Below are positions 51,480-63,369 of a stretch of DNA of 64,000 nt, piece after piece (positions within the stretch are counted from its first letter, which is position 1; each line of letters opens with the position of its first letter). The notes beneath the pieces were generated by a model that saw only the letters and a list, made by a program, of their open reading frames with translations, made no database searches and had not been told where the DNA came from. A program made the translations under genes and the position numbers. Source of the DNA: Mermis nigrescens. Taxonomy: Eukaryota > Nematoda > Enoplea > Mermithida > Mermithidae. Location: positions 13,008,011 to 13,072,010 of the forward strand of contig JAVLUZ010000157.1 in NCBI GenBank assembly GCA_036768485.1, given 5' to 3'.

Positions 51480-52774
51480 GTCAAATCCTGAGCTCGGACA
51501 TCATCAAAAATTAAGAACTCTCTAAAAACAGTTCTTTTAATCTTCTAAGTATACATCAATGCACGCAGTTAATTTAAAAAAATGAACAACAGCATTAGGT
51601 ACTCGAACAATTGATAAATCTTGCTTCCTAATGTGTCCGTTCAACAAAAAAACTTCAAATTATTGGAAAACAAAGCGAAAATTTATTTTAAAACGAATAA
51701 AATGATAGGGTAAAAAAGAATTGACCAGAAAAATACAGTAAAGAATAAAAACTGCCCCTTATAAAATATAACATTGTGTAGTTTCCTAGAAAATAAATTT
51801 TTTACCGTTAGCTCTTGCTGTATTAATCTTATCTTCTTTCTTACTAATACTCTATTTCTAGTGTTTATTATTCCGCATTGCACTATAGGTACTATTTTCA
51901 CTTCACTCACTTTTTATTACGCCTCTGTAACTGTCCGTCCGAACAGCTTTATATTTGTTTTTTTGATCGTTTTGTGATATTTGGAATTTCTAGTCTCTAT
52001 TTATCTCCAGTAAAATATATATGTATAGCTTATTAGAATTTATGAATTTGCTGATTCATTATGCATTAATTAATTAGTTCACTTAAGAATTATTAACACA
52101 TTCAGATTTAGGTTATAATACAATCACATGATCCTCACACATTAATTTTAATTTCCATCCGATCAAATATTATTTCTATTAATTCTAAAATGAGTTTAGT
52201 TAGGAAAAGAAAGGTTGTAGAGATTGTTTGATGATTTTCTCTCGATTTATTACTTTCGTACGTTCACATATAACATGAATATAGGTATAAACGTTGTACA
52301 AGAAAGACTGATTACAGCAAAGTAATCATAATGTGCGTTTAATCATCAGGTGTCAATAGTCTCGAAGTAAAGCAATATTATGGACGAGAATCCACCCTAA
52401 AATCAATAAGTTTCGCGAAAAATAGGTATTGCCTAAACAAATTGAACAATAATTTTCGAGGGAATACACACAGAATTTTTCCGAAGTACATTCTTTGGCT
52501 TAGAAGAAGTCACTAAAAACGCTCAAAACAGGTATTTTTTAGCTTTGCTGAATGATTAGAAATTCTATTGGAGTCGTCAACCAGCTTTTCTAGCATAATA
52601 ACAGCTATTTTTTGGTGTTAAAGCCTCCAAAATACATCTTCGCTGCTAGAACACTTATGGTTGCGACATTCGATGGATTACATGTAGTTTTCCGAAGAAC
52701 CTGTAGAGTATGTATTTTGCTAGACGTATAATATGTACAAATGATCGCCTCAATTCAGTTAAAAAGTCAAACCA
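51480..52774. other. Unannotated AT-rich stretch
   Basis: Plus-strand hydrophobic frames near 51774-51977 are T-rich composition, without splice or motif support. Nothing else recognised. Confidence 0.4.
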
Positions 52775-53345
52775 TATCACAGGTAGCGCATTAGCGCTTA
52801 CCTATAATATACTTGGGTACCCTTAACATATGAGCCCACCTACAGCTTTAACGGGCCACATCTGGGAGGTGCAGTTTTTTTAAAGATAAGTTAGAAAACT
52901 TGATGCAGTTTTTTCGTGGTTTACACTCAATACCGCCTGTGTAAAGAACGTGTAATGTTTCGGCGTAATCTTATAAGATAAAACGAATTCTGGTGGTTTT
53001 TTCTGCAGCGTGTACATAACTCTCTATGGACGTCCTATACCGTTTAATATTTTAGAATGTAGAGGATAGAACTTTCTAGATAATTATTTTTTTATTTTTT
53101 GAATATCTCATTTGTTCTCGAAAGGAAGTGTAAAGGATGTGAAAAATGGATTTTGCCGAGTTTTCGATTTGTTTATGTCTGCCAACAACTCCACTTATGA
53201 GTCCTAAGAAAATTTTTCTGATAGAAATGTAATACGGCTTAAGGGCTATATTCTGCTTATAAGCAAAACTTTTGAACAGTCAATACGGAGTTAGTGACAG
53301 GGCTTTAAGCTTTACACTCTGGTAGACGGTGTAAATAAAGATTTT
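52775..53345. mobile_element. Family E repeat, inverted and truncated
   Basis: It begins CACAGGTAGCGCATTAGCGC and continues with ATAATATACTTGGGTACC and CACATCTGGGAGGTGC, as in the copies at 13.4 and 6.2 kb inverted. About a third of the family length is present. Confidence 0.6.
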
Positions 53346-53359
53346 GTCTAAGAAAGTTT

Positions 53360-53505
53360 TTTGTTTTTTTGCGCATTTCTGATTCCAATGGATAGTGCTC
53401 GATAAGAAACGTTGAAAAATGGTGTTTTTTGGCATATCACTTCTTGACCTTTGAACAATCTTGCACTCCCCTACTACAGAATTTTGGTGCAGCTCACCGT
53501 TGGTT
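53360..53505. mobile_element. MITE A remnant, inverted
   Basis: Contains CCAATGGATAGTGCTCGATA and GAAACGTTGAAAAATGGTG, then CAGAATTTTGGTGCAGC. The left G/C-run end is missing. Confidence 0.65.
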
Positions 53506-53612
53506 GCAACGCTAACTTGCTTCGTATCGTGGCTGACAGAAAACTAAATGCGATTGTATTTAAAGGTATTCAATTTTGTTATTATGAGCATTATAGCAGC
53601 AAACCTTGCAGA

Positions 53613-53685
53613 CGCCTTTGTGGCGTAGTGGTAAACACCGTTGTACCTGGTGCAGAAGCTTGCCGGTTCGAACCCTACGCAATGC
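53613..53685 (+). repeat. tRNA-derived sequence (SINE head or tRNA pseudogene)
   Basis: A box TGGCGTAGTGG at 53621-53631 (consensus TRGYNNARNGG) and B box GGTTCGAACCC at 53665-53675 (consensus GGTTCGANNCC) are both perfect, 33 nt apart, as in a tRNA gene. The acceptor stem (starting GCCTTTG) does not pair with the sequence 3' of the T arm, and the T stem is imperfect, so it is not a functional tRNA. It may be the 5' head of a SINE whose body runs to about 53790. No second copy seen in the window. Confidence 0.65.
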
Positions 53686-53817
53686 AAAACGAGTTTTCTC
53701 TTCCTGGAGGCACACGAATAAAACTCATGCATGAAGACCTCCCGTGTCAAACCCTATAAACGGGACATATTGGCACGTTAAATGGAAGTTTTTATGGGAG
53801 CAAACCTGGCGTCAGTT

Positions 53818-55150
53818 GTTTATTGAAAAAAATCGTTACGGGTATGCATGTATATCTACATGTAGTCTGTTTCACGTAAGCTTACGCGTTTCCTACTGCT
53901 TAAAACCAACAATTTCTTCGATTGTCTTAAATTCGTCGATGTTTGCTTTTTTATTCCATTGGCTTGAAAAGTCAATCTTAGTTTACTCCATCTACTTTCC
54001 CGTGGCTACTGCATAAGCTAGCTTGCTGCTTTTTTAATCGTTTTTTGGGTGAATACTTAATTTTAATCTGCAGGCCGCGAATATACTTCGATTTTTTTGC
54101 GATGTTTTGAGAAAGCATAATTTTCTAACAGATTTTGCGAGTTATAATATTTCTTAACTGACTAGAAATTCTCCGGCCGTGGAATGGCGAAAGATTTTTA
54201 TTTTATAACATTTACACTTTCTCCACGACTACTAATTTAGGACAATATCTTTTTTCGATTTACACTTTTGTAAAAAACTACTTTGATGGTAAGTTACGAC
54301 GAGAAACATTGATAGCTAGAAGTGGTGATAACACGTAGGCATTGGGCAGGGTTGGCGGTCAGAGCCCCGGGGATCCTGTAGACTATGAATTAAATTCTTG
54401 CAATCGTTTTTTTAAAGTTTTTCCCAGTTTAACACCACTGAAATTTACACTTGTTTATTGAAAACAATCGTTACGGGTATGCATGTATACCTACATGTAG
54501 TCTGTTTCAATGAGATTGATTTTCTTATGGTTGCGACATTCGAGGTTTCTTTGATTGTTTTAACCCTTAATTTCCTGTGTACTCGATTTTTGGTCGAGTA
54601 TGCTGGTTTTTCTTGATTTTTTCATTTTAAGTTCATTTTTGTGCCGTGAAACATCATCTATCCTCCTTTTTCCTCGTTTTACACGTTTTCTATGAGTTTC
54701 ATGAAGTAGAAGGCTTCACTTATTTAGAAATTCAATATTTTTTGAAATTTTAATGGTAGGCAACCTCTGGGAATGCAGGTTCTTGATAGCGGCTATAAAC
54801 CTTGTTACTGTATTCTACTGCCGCTCAATGCAGCATTATGGTGAGCTACGGAATGCCGACGTATCGATTTTTTCAAATGTGCCGTAGGCTGCCATGTTGG
54901 TTTTTTAGTTATAGTTTTTCCCTTTTTTCTCAACGGAAAGTGAAAATTGTGAAGGGAAAAATATATTTTTGGAATGAGGAGAACAAGAGCTTTCAAATGT
55001 ATATACTTTTATCTGATTTTATTGATTCGATCTAAAATCGAGTAGATGGTGAAAACGACTGCTGGAAACACACGGTAAATTAAGGGTTAAATTCGTCGAT
55101 GTTTGCTTTTTTATTCCATTGGCTTGAAAAGTCAATCTTAGTTTACTTTT
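53818..55150. repeat. Direct repeat of about 170-190 bp, second copy split by a piggyBac-like MITE
   Basis: Segment 53818-53990 (TTGTTTATTG, CGTTACGGGTATGCATG, TAGTCTGTTTCA, then GATGTTTGCTTTTTTATTCC) recurs at 54452-54563 and resumes at 55087-55150. The break falls exactly at TTAA, and the first copy provides the empty site. Confidence 0.85.
54564..55086. mobile_element. piggyBac-like MITE (TTAA target, CCCTTAATTT ends)
   Basis: 523 bp, CCCTTAATTTCCTGTGT to ACACACGGTAAATTAAGGG, flanked by TTAA on both sides (54560-54563 and 55087-55090). CCC-starting TIRs with a TTAA TSD are the signature of piggyBac. The uninterrupted repeat copy at 53.9 kb confirms the empty site. Internal inverted words (ACTCGATTTTTGG and AAAATCGAGT) lie near the ends. 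No transposase. Confidence 0.9.
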
Positions 55151-55268
55151 TCACCGACTTTTTCAGCATAACTTCCCTCAAAGCACATGCTTTCCTGGCT
55201 TTTATTAATCAAATTTGTACACGATATATCAATTTTTTAAATTTTTTCGGCATTGTGAATTTAACACA

Positions 55269-55409
55269 TTAGCTAATACTCCGTTTTAAGACAGCTTTCA
55301 ACAGTGGCCTATCTAAAATTTGAAATCCGGTACCAGGATCTGCGTTTGTCTCAGCTTTACTGATTAGTAACAGTCTCGAACAATGCTGAAGTATGTCTTT
55401 GCAGATTTG
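55269..55409 (-). CDS. Candidate 3' exon of an unidentified gene
   Basis: The acceptor TTTTTGATATTTCCAG leads, in phase 0, into about 46 codons (QICKDILQHCSRLLLIS, then NADPGTGF) ending in TAA. Internal GT donors (GTAAAG, GTACCG) are possible, so it may not be terminal. It joins in frame to the exon at 55655-55527 through a 117-nt intron. Confidence 0.45.
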   Translation of the reverse strand, partial: QICKDILQHCSRLLLISKAETNADPGTGFQILDRPLLKAVLKRSIS

Positions 55410-55526
55410 CTGGAAATATCAAAAATAATAAGTCTTTTATTTAAGTCATTTGTCAGCATCCTAACGAAAGCGCGAAAATTCCGTTGAATGTAAAAAGCAC
55501 ATGAAATTTATCGAATAAGTAGCTAC

Positions 55527-55655
55527 TGAATCGTGCAATATTTCCGGCGACGTTTTTTTCATCCAGCGGACCACGACCTCATCGAAGGCGGCATCAAACG
55601 ATTCATCCGTAAGAATTCGGGCATGCCCGACGGCTTGATCCGGACTAATCGATAC
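55527..55655 (-). CDS. Coding exon, unidentified protein
   Basis: 43 codons between acceptor AATTTATCAG and donor GTAGCT, in phase 0 at both ends. The composition is clearly richer in GC than its flanks, with codon use like the F-box gene. Residues include SPDQAVGHARILTDESF and FDEVVVRWMKKTSPEIL. Family not recognised. Together with 55409-55269 it gives about 89 in-frame residues. Upstream exons not located. Confidence 0.55.
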
Positions 55656-56315
55656 CTGATAAATTAGAGTATTGATAAATTTCATTGAATGATTAATGTA
55701 CAAGGTGGCAGGGTAACTGAGAAATGTTTTACATGACTATAGATATGTTAACCGCATAGCAAAATTGCAAGCACTAAGCGCCAGAAAAGCGTATACACGA
55801 ACTATTGCGTTCAAATTTTGTTCTGTTTGATTTAGATTAATGTGGTTTATATCATTTGGTAGGAAAAATCTTTTGCTGTAATATTGCTAATTCAATGAAT
55901 CTGGATTGATATAATTCGTTAAATGCAACAAATATGTAATAAGAAACTGACGTGTTTTTGTTGAATACAAGCCCAATTAAAGCGCAATTTGATGAATAAC
56001 TCGCAAGACTGAACGAGAAAAATGAAATAAGAATTTATAAATCTATGAGCACCAAATAGTCGAGTAAAGACGCTTTTGACTATCAGCGGAAGAAATTTTG
56101 AAACGTATCGAGCAAGATTCACTACTTAGCACCATGCATGGGCAGCAACGACTAAATTCTGGAGTCTTAGTTGTGTATAACTGGAAAAAACTTTAAAAAA
56201 TGATTGCAAGAATTTAATTCATGGCCTACAGGATCATCCCCGGGGCTCTGACCGCCAACCCTGCCCAATGCCTACGTGTTATTACCCCTCCTAGCTATCA
56301 ATGTTACTCGTCGTA

Positions 56316-56455
56316 ACTTATGTAAATGTAAGTGTAAATGTAAAATGTAAAGGTAAATATAAATTAATTGTAAATGAGTGTAAAGTGTAAATGTAAACGT
56401 AAATGTAAAAGTGTAAATTAATTGTAAATTAAGAGTAAATCGAAAAGACAAAAGC
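56316..56455. repeat. Degenerate (TGTAAA)n array
   Basis: About 20 units of GTAAAT / TGTAAA with slips to ATTAATTGTAAA. Adjacent to one arm of the 95-bp inverted repeat. Confidence 0.85.
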
Positions 56456-56984
56456 AAATGTACCTCATTGAAACTATTTATTAATCTATGTTTGGGTTGC
56501 AGGACAACCTGAGTTGCAATCAAAGCATTTTGCTACCGTTTTTTTGGTCTACCCTGTGTATGTCAGATTGGACTGTCTGGTGAAATCAGCTGGTCTGGTG
56601 AGTCAACTAGCAAAGTTTTTTAATGATGAGATAGCTGAAGCTATGTTAATCCGTAGTTTCTGATCATTTACAAGCTGGTATTGTAGAAAATTATTGAGTG
56701 TCATAAAGTTTGTCTTTATTTTGTCTCATTTTTCCAGAACTCCTCCCTCTTCAAGGTGCTAAAAACATTTTTTTAAACTTTAGGGCTACCTTGAAATTTT
56801 TTAAGATCATAGGTAGTCGTCGAGACAGTATGAAATAAGTGCGAGCTTTTCACCATAAATTACTATTAAGAACTTACCCAGTTTTACAACTTTTTCTTCT
56901 TACTTAATGTCGTGGGTCTTGTTTTCCAGAAAATTATCGTCATTTAAGTCCATCTTATCTCGTAAATGAAAGCAGTATAGTTAC

Positions 56985-57244
56985 CATACGTAGACAGCAA
57001 GAAAATTGGGGGCGGGGATGCAAGATTTTTCAAAGGTCAAAAAATTGCCCTAAAAATGGTGGTATGGCGAAAAAACACCATTTTTCGACGTTTCTTATCG
57101 AGCACTATCCATTGGCATCAAAAAATTGCGAGAAAAACCAAAAAAAATTCTAAAAATTGAATTCTGGGAGGGTTTTAATTTCTGAGGGGGGTATTTTGGT
57201 TTCTCGGGAAGTGCATACCCCCAAACCCCCCACGCCTAGGTGTG
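56985..57244. mobile_element. MITE A copy 9
   Basis: 260 bp, CATACGTAGACAGC to CACGCCTAGGTGTG, with the exact 8-bp TSD ATAGTTAC (56977-56984 and 57245-57252). A shorter family A fragment (CATGCATGGGCAGCAACG) lies at about 56135-56170. Confidence 0.93.
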
Positions 57245-57252
57245 ATAGTTAC

Positions 57253-57850
57253 TGAACATGCCTTTTCCCTATTGACATGGACGAAAAAAATGTCTGCCTT
57301 CACTGTTTTTTTTGTACAAGGACAAAGATTTTAAGGCTCGTACGAAGATTTTGAGGTCAATCTTTGTACACAAAGTATAAAATGTTTCTGGCTTATTTTT
57401 TTCAGTTATACAAACAATGTTTTCGTACGCAAAAACAGTGTACCTTTATCAGCCTACAGAGCGATTCAAGAAAATCTACTGAATTTTTGTACTATTGCGA
57501 GAAAGATACCTACTCGAATGATTGTATGAAAATTATCACTATCACAACGCTTTTCAAAAGCCTTAACTAATTATGTCTCAAGAGGTACTCGTTTGAAAGC
57601 AACCGCTCTTCTCACTAAACATTCGTACTATAATGACAATATAGAAAGTGTCTGATTTATTCGCTCTCTCCGCTTTAATCAACGATAATGAATGGCTGTT
57701 GCATCGAAGAATAATATTAAACGTCTCAGAGAATTTTCGTTTTCCCTCAAGCTTAAATTAAACGACTGAATTTTTCTCTCAGAGTCATCGATAGTAGGCC
57801 TTGGACATTTTAAATACCTACCAAACAAATAGTAGGATGTGTTGAAAAAT
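57253..57850. other. Unannotated stretch
   Basis: A plus-strand frame at 57364-57570 is Lys/Tyr/Cys-rich, without splice or motif support. Nothing else recognised. Confidence 0.35.
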
Positions 57851-57853
57851 TGA

Positions 57854-57942
57854 TGAAGATGGTGATGATGATGATGATGATGATGATGATCATGATGATC
57901 ATGATGATCATAATAATAGTAATAAACAATAATAATAATATT

Positions 57943-57979
<37 letters not shown>

Positions 57980-58110
57980 TTAATAATAATAATAATAATA
58001 TTAATAATAAAATAATAATAATGATAATAATTATACTAATAATATTATTAATTATTATAATAGTGATAATAATAATTAATATTTTTATTAATTTTATTAG
58101 TATTAGTATT

Positions 58111-58164
<54 letters not shown>

Positions 58165-58222
58165 GTTATTATAATTTTGATAATTATTATTAATATCATT
58201 ATTATTATTAATAAAATTATAC

Positions 58223-58308
<86 letters not shown>

Positions 58309-58358
58309 ATAATTATTATTATTATTAGATTATTATTATTGTTATTATTATTATAATA

Positions 58359-58427
<69 letters not shown>

Positions 58428-58459
58428 ATTAATAATATTAATAATAATAATAATAATTA

Positions 58460-58513
<54 letters not shown>

Positions 58514-58650
58514 ATTATAACATTATTATAGCAATAATAATAATATCATTAATAATAATAATAATTATTATTATCATAATAATAATAATGATAATATTAA
58601 TAAATAGAAATATTATTATTGATAATACATTATATTACGCATATCGCTCT
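57854..58650. repeat. Long (AAT/ATT)n compound microsatellite
   Basis: It starts with GATGAT repeats, then about 750 bp of AAT and ATT runs that switch strand sense at least six times (for example near 58104, 58222, 58259 and 58435), so long self-complementary hairpins are possible. Apparent Ile/Asn proteins on both strands are artefacts. Confidence 0.97.
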
Positions 58651-58671
58651 GATAAAATAATAATTGTTTGA

Positions 58672-58785
58672 TTACTCATTATTCGAATTCCTGATCACGT
58701 AAACTTTTCCCGTGCCCAAACTTTGCTGCTTCTGGCTATCAAAGCATAGCATGAAAAGAAGCATCACAATAGGGTTGAACTTCAT
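58672..58785 (-). CDS. Short frame with signal-peptide-like start
   Basis: ATG at 58785, then KFNPIVMLLFMLCFDS, a basic residue followed by a hydrophobic core as in a secretion signal, then QQSLGTGKVYVIRNSNN. It stops after 37 codons, but GA followed by GTAATC just before the stop could be a splice donor, making this exon 1 of a secreted protein. A downstream exon was not identified. Confidence 0.3.
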   Translation of the reverse strand: MKFNPIVMLLFMLCFDSQKQQSLGTGKVYVIRNSNNE

Positions 58786-58859
58786 TTCTAACTGCGCAAT
58801 AATACCTGAAACGAGTGAACACTTAGTAGTAAGCTCTCTTGGGATGTTAAACACGACTG

Positions 58860-59339
58860 AATTTGTGTGAAGATCGGTTTGTATGTACAGTGAAAATAAA
58901 ATATTAATTTTTTGTCCGGATAAACAATTCTGTATTGTAGATGTGAAGCACTAGATATAAGATTACCTGATAGATTTCAGCTTACTAGTACTAAAAAGGC
59001 ATTCTTCTGCACAGAAAGACAACATCTGCAAAATTTTACTCGTAGTCCTAATGAATAAGATCAAGATAAAAGTTTGTGCAGAATATGGCTAAAGTGCTTT
59101 CTAAATTCATATTTGTTTGTATAAATCTAAAGCTACTCTATCACTTCAGAAAACGCTTTCTGCCTAAATTAAAAAGATGTATTCTTGATATTCATTTTAT
59201 TACACTATTCAAGGTCACTGATTTTTGCGCTAAAAACATCGATTTTCGTATAACACGTCAAAGGGCAAAGGTTTCCTTTGCAGAAGATGATGCGGACAAT
59301 TTGCGAAACATAATGCAGTCATTTTTGGTAGTCACCAGA
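58860..59339. other. Unannotated stretch
   Basis: A plus-strand open frame (about 59076-59375) includes VSFAEDDADNLRNIMQSFLV between a TTTGCAG and a CAGGG boundary near 59278-59350. It may be exon-like but has no further support and runs into repeat F. Confidence 0.25.
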
Positions 59340-60320
59340 CAAGAATGTGGAAATCAGGGTCTAGATAGAACATAGATGCACAGCATGGCCGATCTGGGCT
59401 AAGGATTCAGCCGGTCTAAGGGACGTGGGGGTCAAAAATTGAGCCTTTTTGGCTCGAAATAATCTCAAACTGGCATATATGCAAAGAAGTGTTAAAACAA
59501 AGTTATTCCGCAGTTTTTGCTTAATTTTAAGCACTTTTGAATAAAAAATTTGACTTTTATCCATTTTTATCTTCATTTAATCCCATACTTCCCAGTAAAT
59601 TTTCAGTTTTCTCATTCGAGCGAAGGGACATCTAGACCCTCCTAACCGTTATCCCCTTCCTACGTGCACGTATGATCTAGGCTTCCCATACTATAGAAAA
59701 ATGGAGATTTTCTAAATGAAATAAGGCACAGTAAAAGTTAGAAATGAATTAAAGTTAATAAAATTCTTTCAAATTGCCTGAAATTAACCAATGACTGTGG
59801 ACTAACACAGTTTTACGCTCTTCTAGAATTTATACCAGATTTTGAGGCCATTCTAGCACAGAAAATTTGTACCGCGATTCCGACGTCTTTCACTTAAGTT
59901 TTATGATAACAATGAAAATTTAGAATTAATCGACTACGAGCGATTCGCTTAGGGCAGCTCCTTTATGATTAACCACGTGCTAGCAATAATTTATAAATTC
60001 TATCCCAACTAAAGATCGCATCCCAGTCATGTGGGAAAATTAGGAGGCCTTGTTTTGAGGGGAAGGAAGGAGGAGTCTATATAAAAAATAAAACTGCTAA
60101 GATGGACTTGAAAATTAAATTGAAAAAAAATACGTGAAAAACTCCCTATACCTTCCAGACCGGCCATCCAACTGCGATCATATAAGTGTGGAAAAAAGGC
60201 CGTAGTTATCCTCACTGAGGACTGTGGTGGATCTAAGATTTTTGTAAGAGGGCAGTCAGAGTACCCAGCTTGCCGTTCTATATTGTATATTTTTAGTCAA
60301 AATAACTTGGGAAGCAAAAA
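59340..60320. repeat. Family F diverged repeat
   Basis: GGTCTAGATAGAACATAGAT, CAGCATGGCCGATCTGGG and AAATTGACC / TTAAAGTT words match 9.4-9.8 kb and 41.7 kb. Internal structure is unresolved. Confidence 0.45.
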
Positions 60321-61082
60321 TTTTTCGAACGATTTATAATTTTCATGCATTTTGAGCAAAAAGGGCTTCACTTCTTTTGATTTTATGTGAAACCGCGTTG
60401 TCTACTAAGATTTAGACAGAAGGAAGCGAAAGCTTTTTTAGAATATAATGCTAAAAATGGAAGAAAATTATAAATATATGGCTTTCAGGCCGCTCTGAAA
60501 GTGAATAAATATAATAAACCGCTCTACGTAAATATCGGTGATCGGTAGTCAAAAATCATTGCACAGTACACGTCGATCATCTATCTCACCAACTTTTCGG
60601 GGGGGTCAAGAGGAAAGGAGGAAGTTGACGCTCCCTTCAGTTCGACTCCGCATTTTAGTATTTATCTAGCGATTGAACGTTATATTGTGCATCACAAATT
60701 GTGAAAGCAAAGCGTCAATCAACGAAACAGGACTTCAAATAATATCACACATCTGGTTAGTAGTACGAGTACACGCTTAATTAGGAGAAAATCTAATGAG
60801 ATGCAGCGAATTTGCCTATTAGCTATCCAATTTGCGCATAGCGCAGGAACGCGTTTCTCAATTATTTCGGTACATAATAAGAAAAAACTGAATTCCCGTG
60901 TGAACACTTACTAAGAACAATCGTGTTAACCTGATCAACAATCGTGACAACCTGATCAATGCTAGTGTTATTGCGCGATGCATGCTAAGTGCCAGGCAGC
61001 TCACAAGAGTAGACTAATTACCTGATAAATTTACTTTTACATTAAGGACAAAATATAGCCTTTCTTTTCTTTAAGCGATGAC
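60321..61082. other. Unannotated stretch
   Basis: A short repeat (GATCAACAATCGTGACAACC) occurs at about 60911-60960. No exon recognised. Confidence 0.35.
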
Positions 61083-61363
61083 CATACCCGGACGCGAGGG
61101 TTCGCGGGTAGGCACCACCCCCACCGAGAAACCAAAATCCCCCCCAGAAACCAAAATACCCCCCACTCCAACATTCAATTTTTGAAAATTTTTTGTTGTT
61201 TTTTTCGCAATTTTTGAAGCCAATAAATAGTGCTCGATGAGAAACGTTGAAAAATGCTGTTTTCTTCGCCATACCACCATTTTTAAGGCCATTTTTTACT
61301 TTTGAAAAATCTTGCATTCCCCGCCCCCCCCCAAAAAAAAAATTTTGGTGCCGCCCACATATG
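61083..61363. mobile_element. MITE A copy 10, inverted
   Basis: 281 bp, CATACCCGGACGCG to GCCGCCCACATATG. Flanks GCGATGAC / GTGATGGC agree at 6 of 8. It has the core GATGAGAAACGTTGAAAAAT. Confidence 0.87.
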
Positions 61364-63369
61364 GTGATGGCGTGTAAATCGTGTTGCTGATTTGTCTAGG
61401 CGATTTTCTGATAGCAGAAAGAATTTTTTAAGAAAACTCGGTATTTGTTGCCATACTTAAAAACGGAAAAAATTCTAGAAAATTTAATCTTATAATGATA
61501 GAGAAACTCAGCAGCAATATCAGCAAATTTACTAAGAAATTGAAATTTGATTTAGCATTGTATTTGTTATTCAAAATTAGTATTTGATATTCAAAATTAG
61601 TTTGTATGCTATTAAATTGCTAACAAGTTGCTCACTCTCAATTAAATCAAGCTTAAAACGACCTCTGCAACGGTTTTAAATTTTTTTTTCAATTTTTAAT
61701 AAATATGAATTAATTTATTGATTTAAAATAAAATGTACTTATTGAAGCAATACGGCAATTATGTAACAAAAACTGGCGATGAATTAATCAGTGAATGCGA
61801 GCGTAACAGCGCGGGACGTAAATATTTATGCAATAAAGATTTTAAATGCATTTTTAAATATCATAATCGTTGTAGGTTTTTTCATTTCTGATAGACAATA
61901 TGTTATAAAAAGCTAAGTAGTTAATTTGAAGCTTGCTGGCATATTTATTTAGAACAAAAATCTGAATCAAGTTTATTTTTAAATTTCTTTTCTATCAGGA
62001 AGAGTAGAAAACCTTCCGTGTTCTTGCAATAAAATATTGGTAAGAGATATGAATTATGACGTTTTGATATTGCAAATTATTTTTGCGAAAAAATCGTTAT
62101 TCATATTAGAAAAAGAAAAATCTACAAGGGAAAAACACGTGCTTGTTTAAAATTGTTTGATTTATAGCTTAGAAGAGATAAGTAAACAATCATTTTAAAA
62201 CTTGCAATTTTCAAAATGTTTTTATACCATCAATAATATTATTAGGATCATATTATTGAGAACAATTTGATAAGGAAAAGCATGTTTACTCATAATTTCT
62301 CCTGCTGACATTATTAACATCGCAAAAGGAGTACATAAACTTGACTGTGTATAATTATAGGTGAATTGTCAGATTCAAATGAAGGTTTTAAGATAATAAA
62401 CGAATTAGTAGTCCAATGGAAAGGTAGGCAACTAATTATTATCATATCTTATAAAGATGAAGAAAAAGATACGAAATTGAATTCATCGCTAATCTTACAA
62501 ATAAAGCATGTTGTTCGCGTAAAAATCTTTATACGAGAAAGCACAGTTTTAATTAAGGTTTTTTACAACAGCAACGGTTTGAAGCGACTATGTATGCGAT
62601 TCATACAATAATTAAGCCATAAAAGCACGATCACTGACATGACATATGTGTAGTGTCATTTTTTTAGTCAACGACCTGGAATAAATAAATAAAAGAAAAG
62701 ACATAAATTTCATTCGTGACTTTGGAAAAAACCTCGAGATAGGTATTACCAATTCCAATGTTTAAAACGCATAAATAAACGTCTGATCTGGCCAAGTAAC
62801 AAAAAAGTTTATCAACGAAGGACAAAACAACTGAGAATTAAGCGTTTGTGGTTCAATTGCATTGTTTATTGATTGAGCAATGCTCGTTTGTGTACAAAAT
62901 CCTTGGCTAAGGATCATGACGAAATATAAGACAAATAAATGTAAAATAAAATTAATATTATTGTATTATAATAAATAATATATCAATATAATTATATTAC
63001 AATATAAAAAATAAAGATAAAAAATTTATGTACACACATTGAGTAAAACTTTTGATATGATAGTTTGTAACGGACGGACACTGCGTAGAAATTCTTTGGA
63101 GGGTCAGCTCGAGAAAATTTTTAAAAAGTGTCTATTCGGACAAAAAACGGTTGACACATGTCAAAAACACTTTGTTAGACAATGTTCGTTTTTCAAAACA
63201 TAAAACCAGGAAACAATTTCAAACATTTTAGGAAAAAAAGAGAAAATCGAGAAAAGTACAGTCAAAAAATGATCACCTAAAAGTTCACAATTTTGAGTTG
63301 AAAGTTAGCCAAAATACTTAAAAGCATGCTTTTTATGATTTTATCGAAAAAAATGACAACAGGGTCACC
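61364..63369. other. Unannotated AT-rich stretch
   Basis: One weak plus-strand exon candidate at 62361-62423 (acceptor ATAATTATAG, donor GTAGGC, residues SDSNEGFKIINELVVQW). A TTATAATAAATAATATATC-rich segment lies near 62950-63010. Nothing else recognised. Confidence 0.3.

Larger units (their letters stand above)
54290..56315. repeat. Inverted repeat pair of about 95 bp, 1.9 kb apart
   Basis: The block at about 54290-54375 (CACGTAGGCATTGGGCAGGG, then GGTCAGAGCCCCGGGG) reappears inverted at about 56228-56315. The match is near perfect, including an ACGACGAG / CTCGTCGT flank. It is GC-rich for this region. Origin unknown; the pair may be the ends of a larger element that includes the piggyBac MITE. 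Confidence 0.8.

Noticed and set aside
53613..53685. Functional tRNA gene
   Set aside because: A and B boxes are perfect, but the acceptor stem does not pair and the T stem is imperfect.
53818..54563. LTR pair of a retrotransposon
   Set aside because: The direct repeats are about 180 bp, do not start TG or end CA, and enclose no gag/pol or primer-binding site; no 4-6-bp TSD seen.
57810..58356. Poly-Ile / poly-Asn open frames on both strands
   Set aside because: Pure products of the (AAT/ATT)n array.
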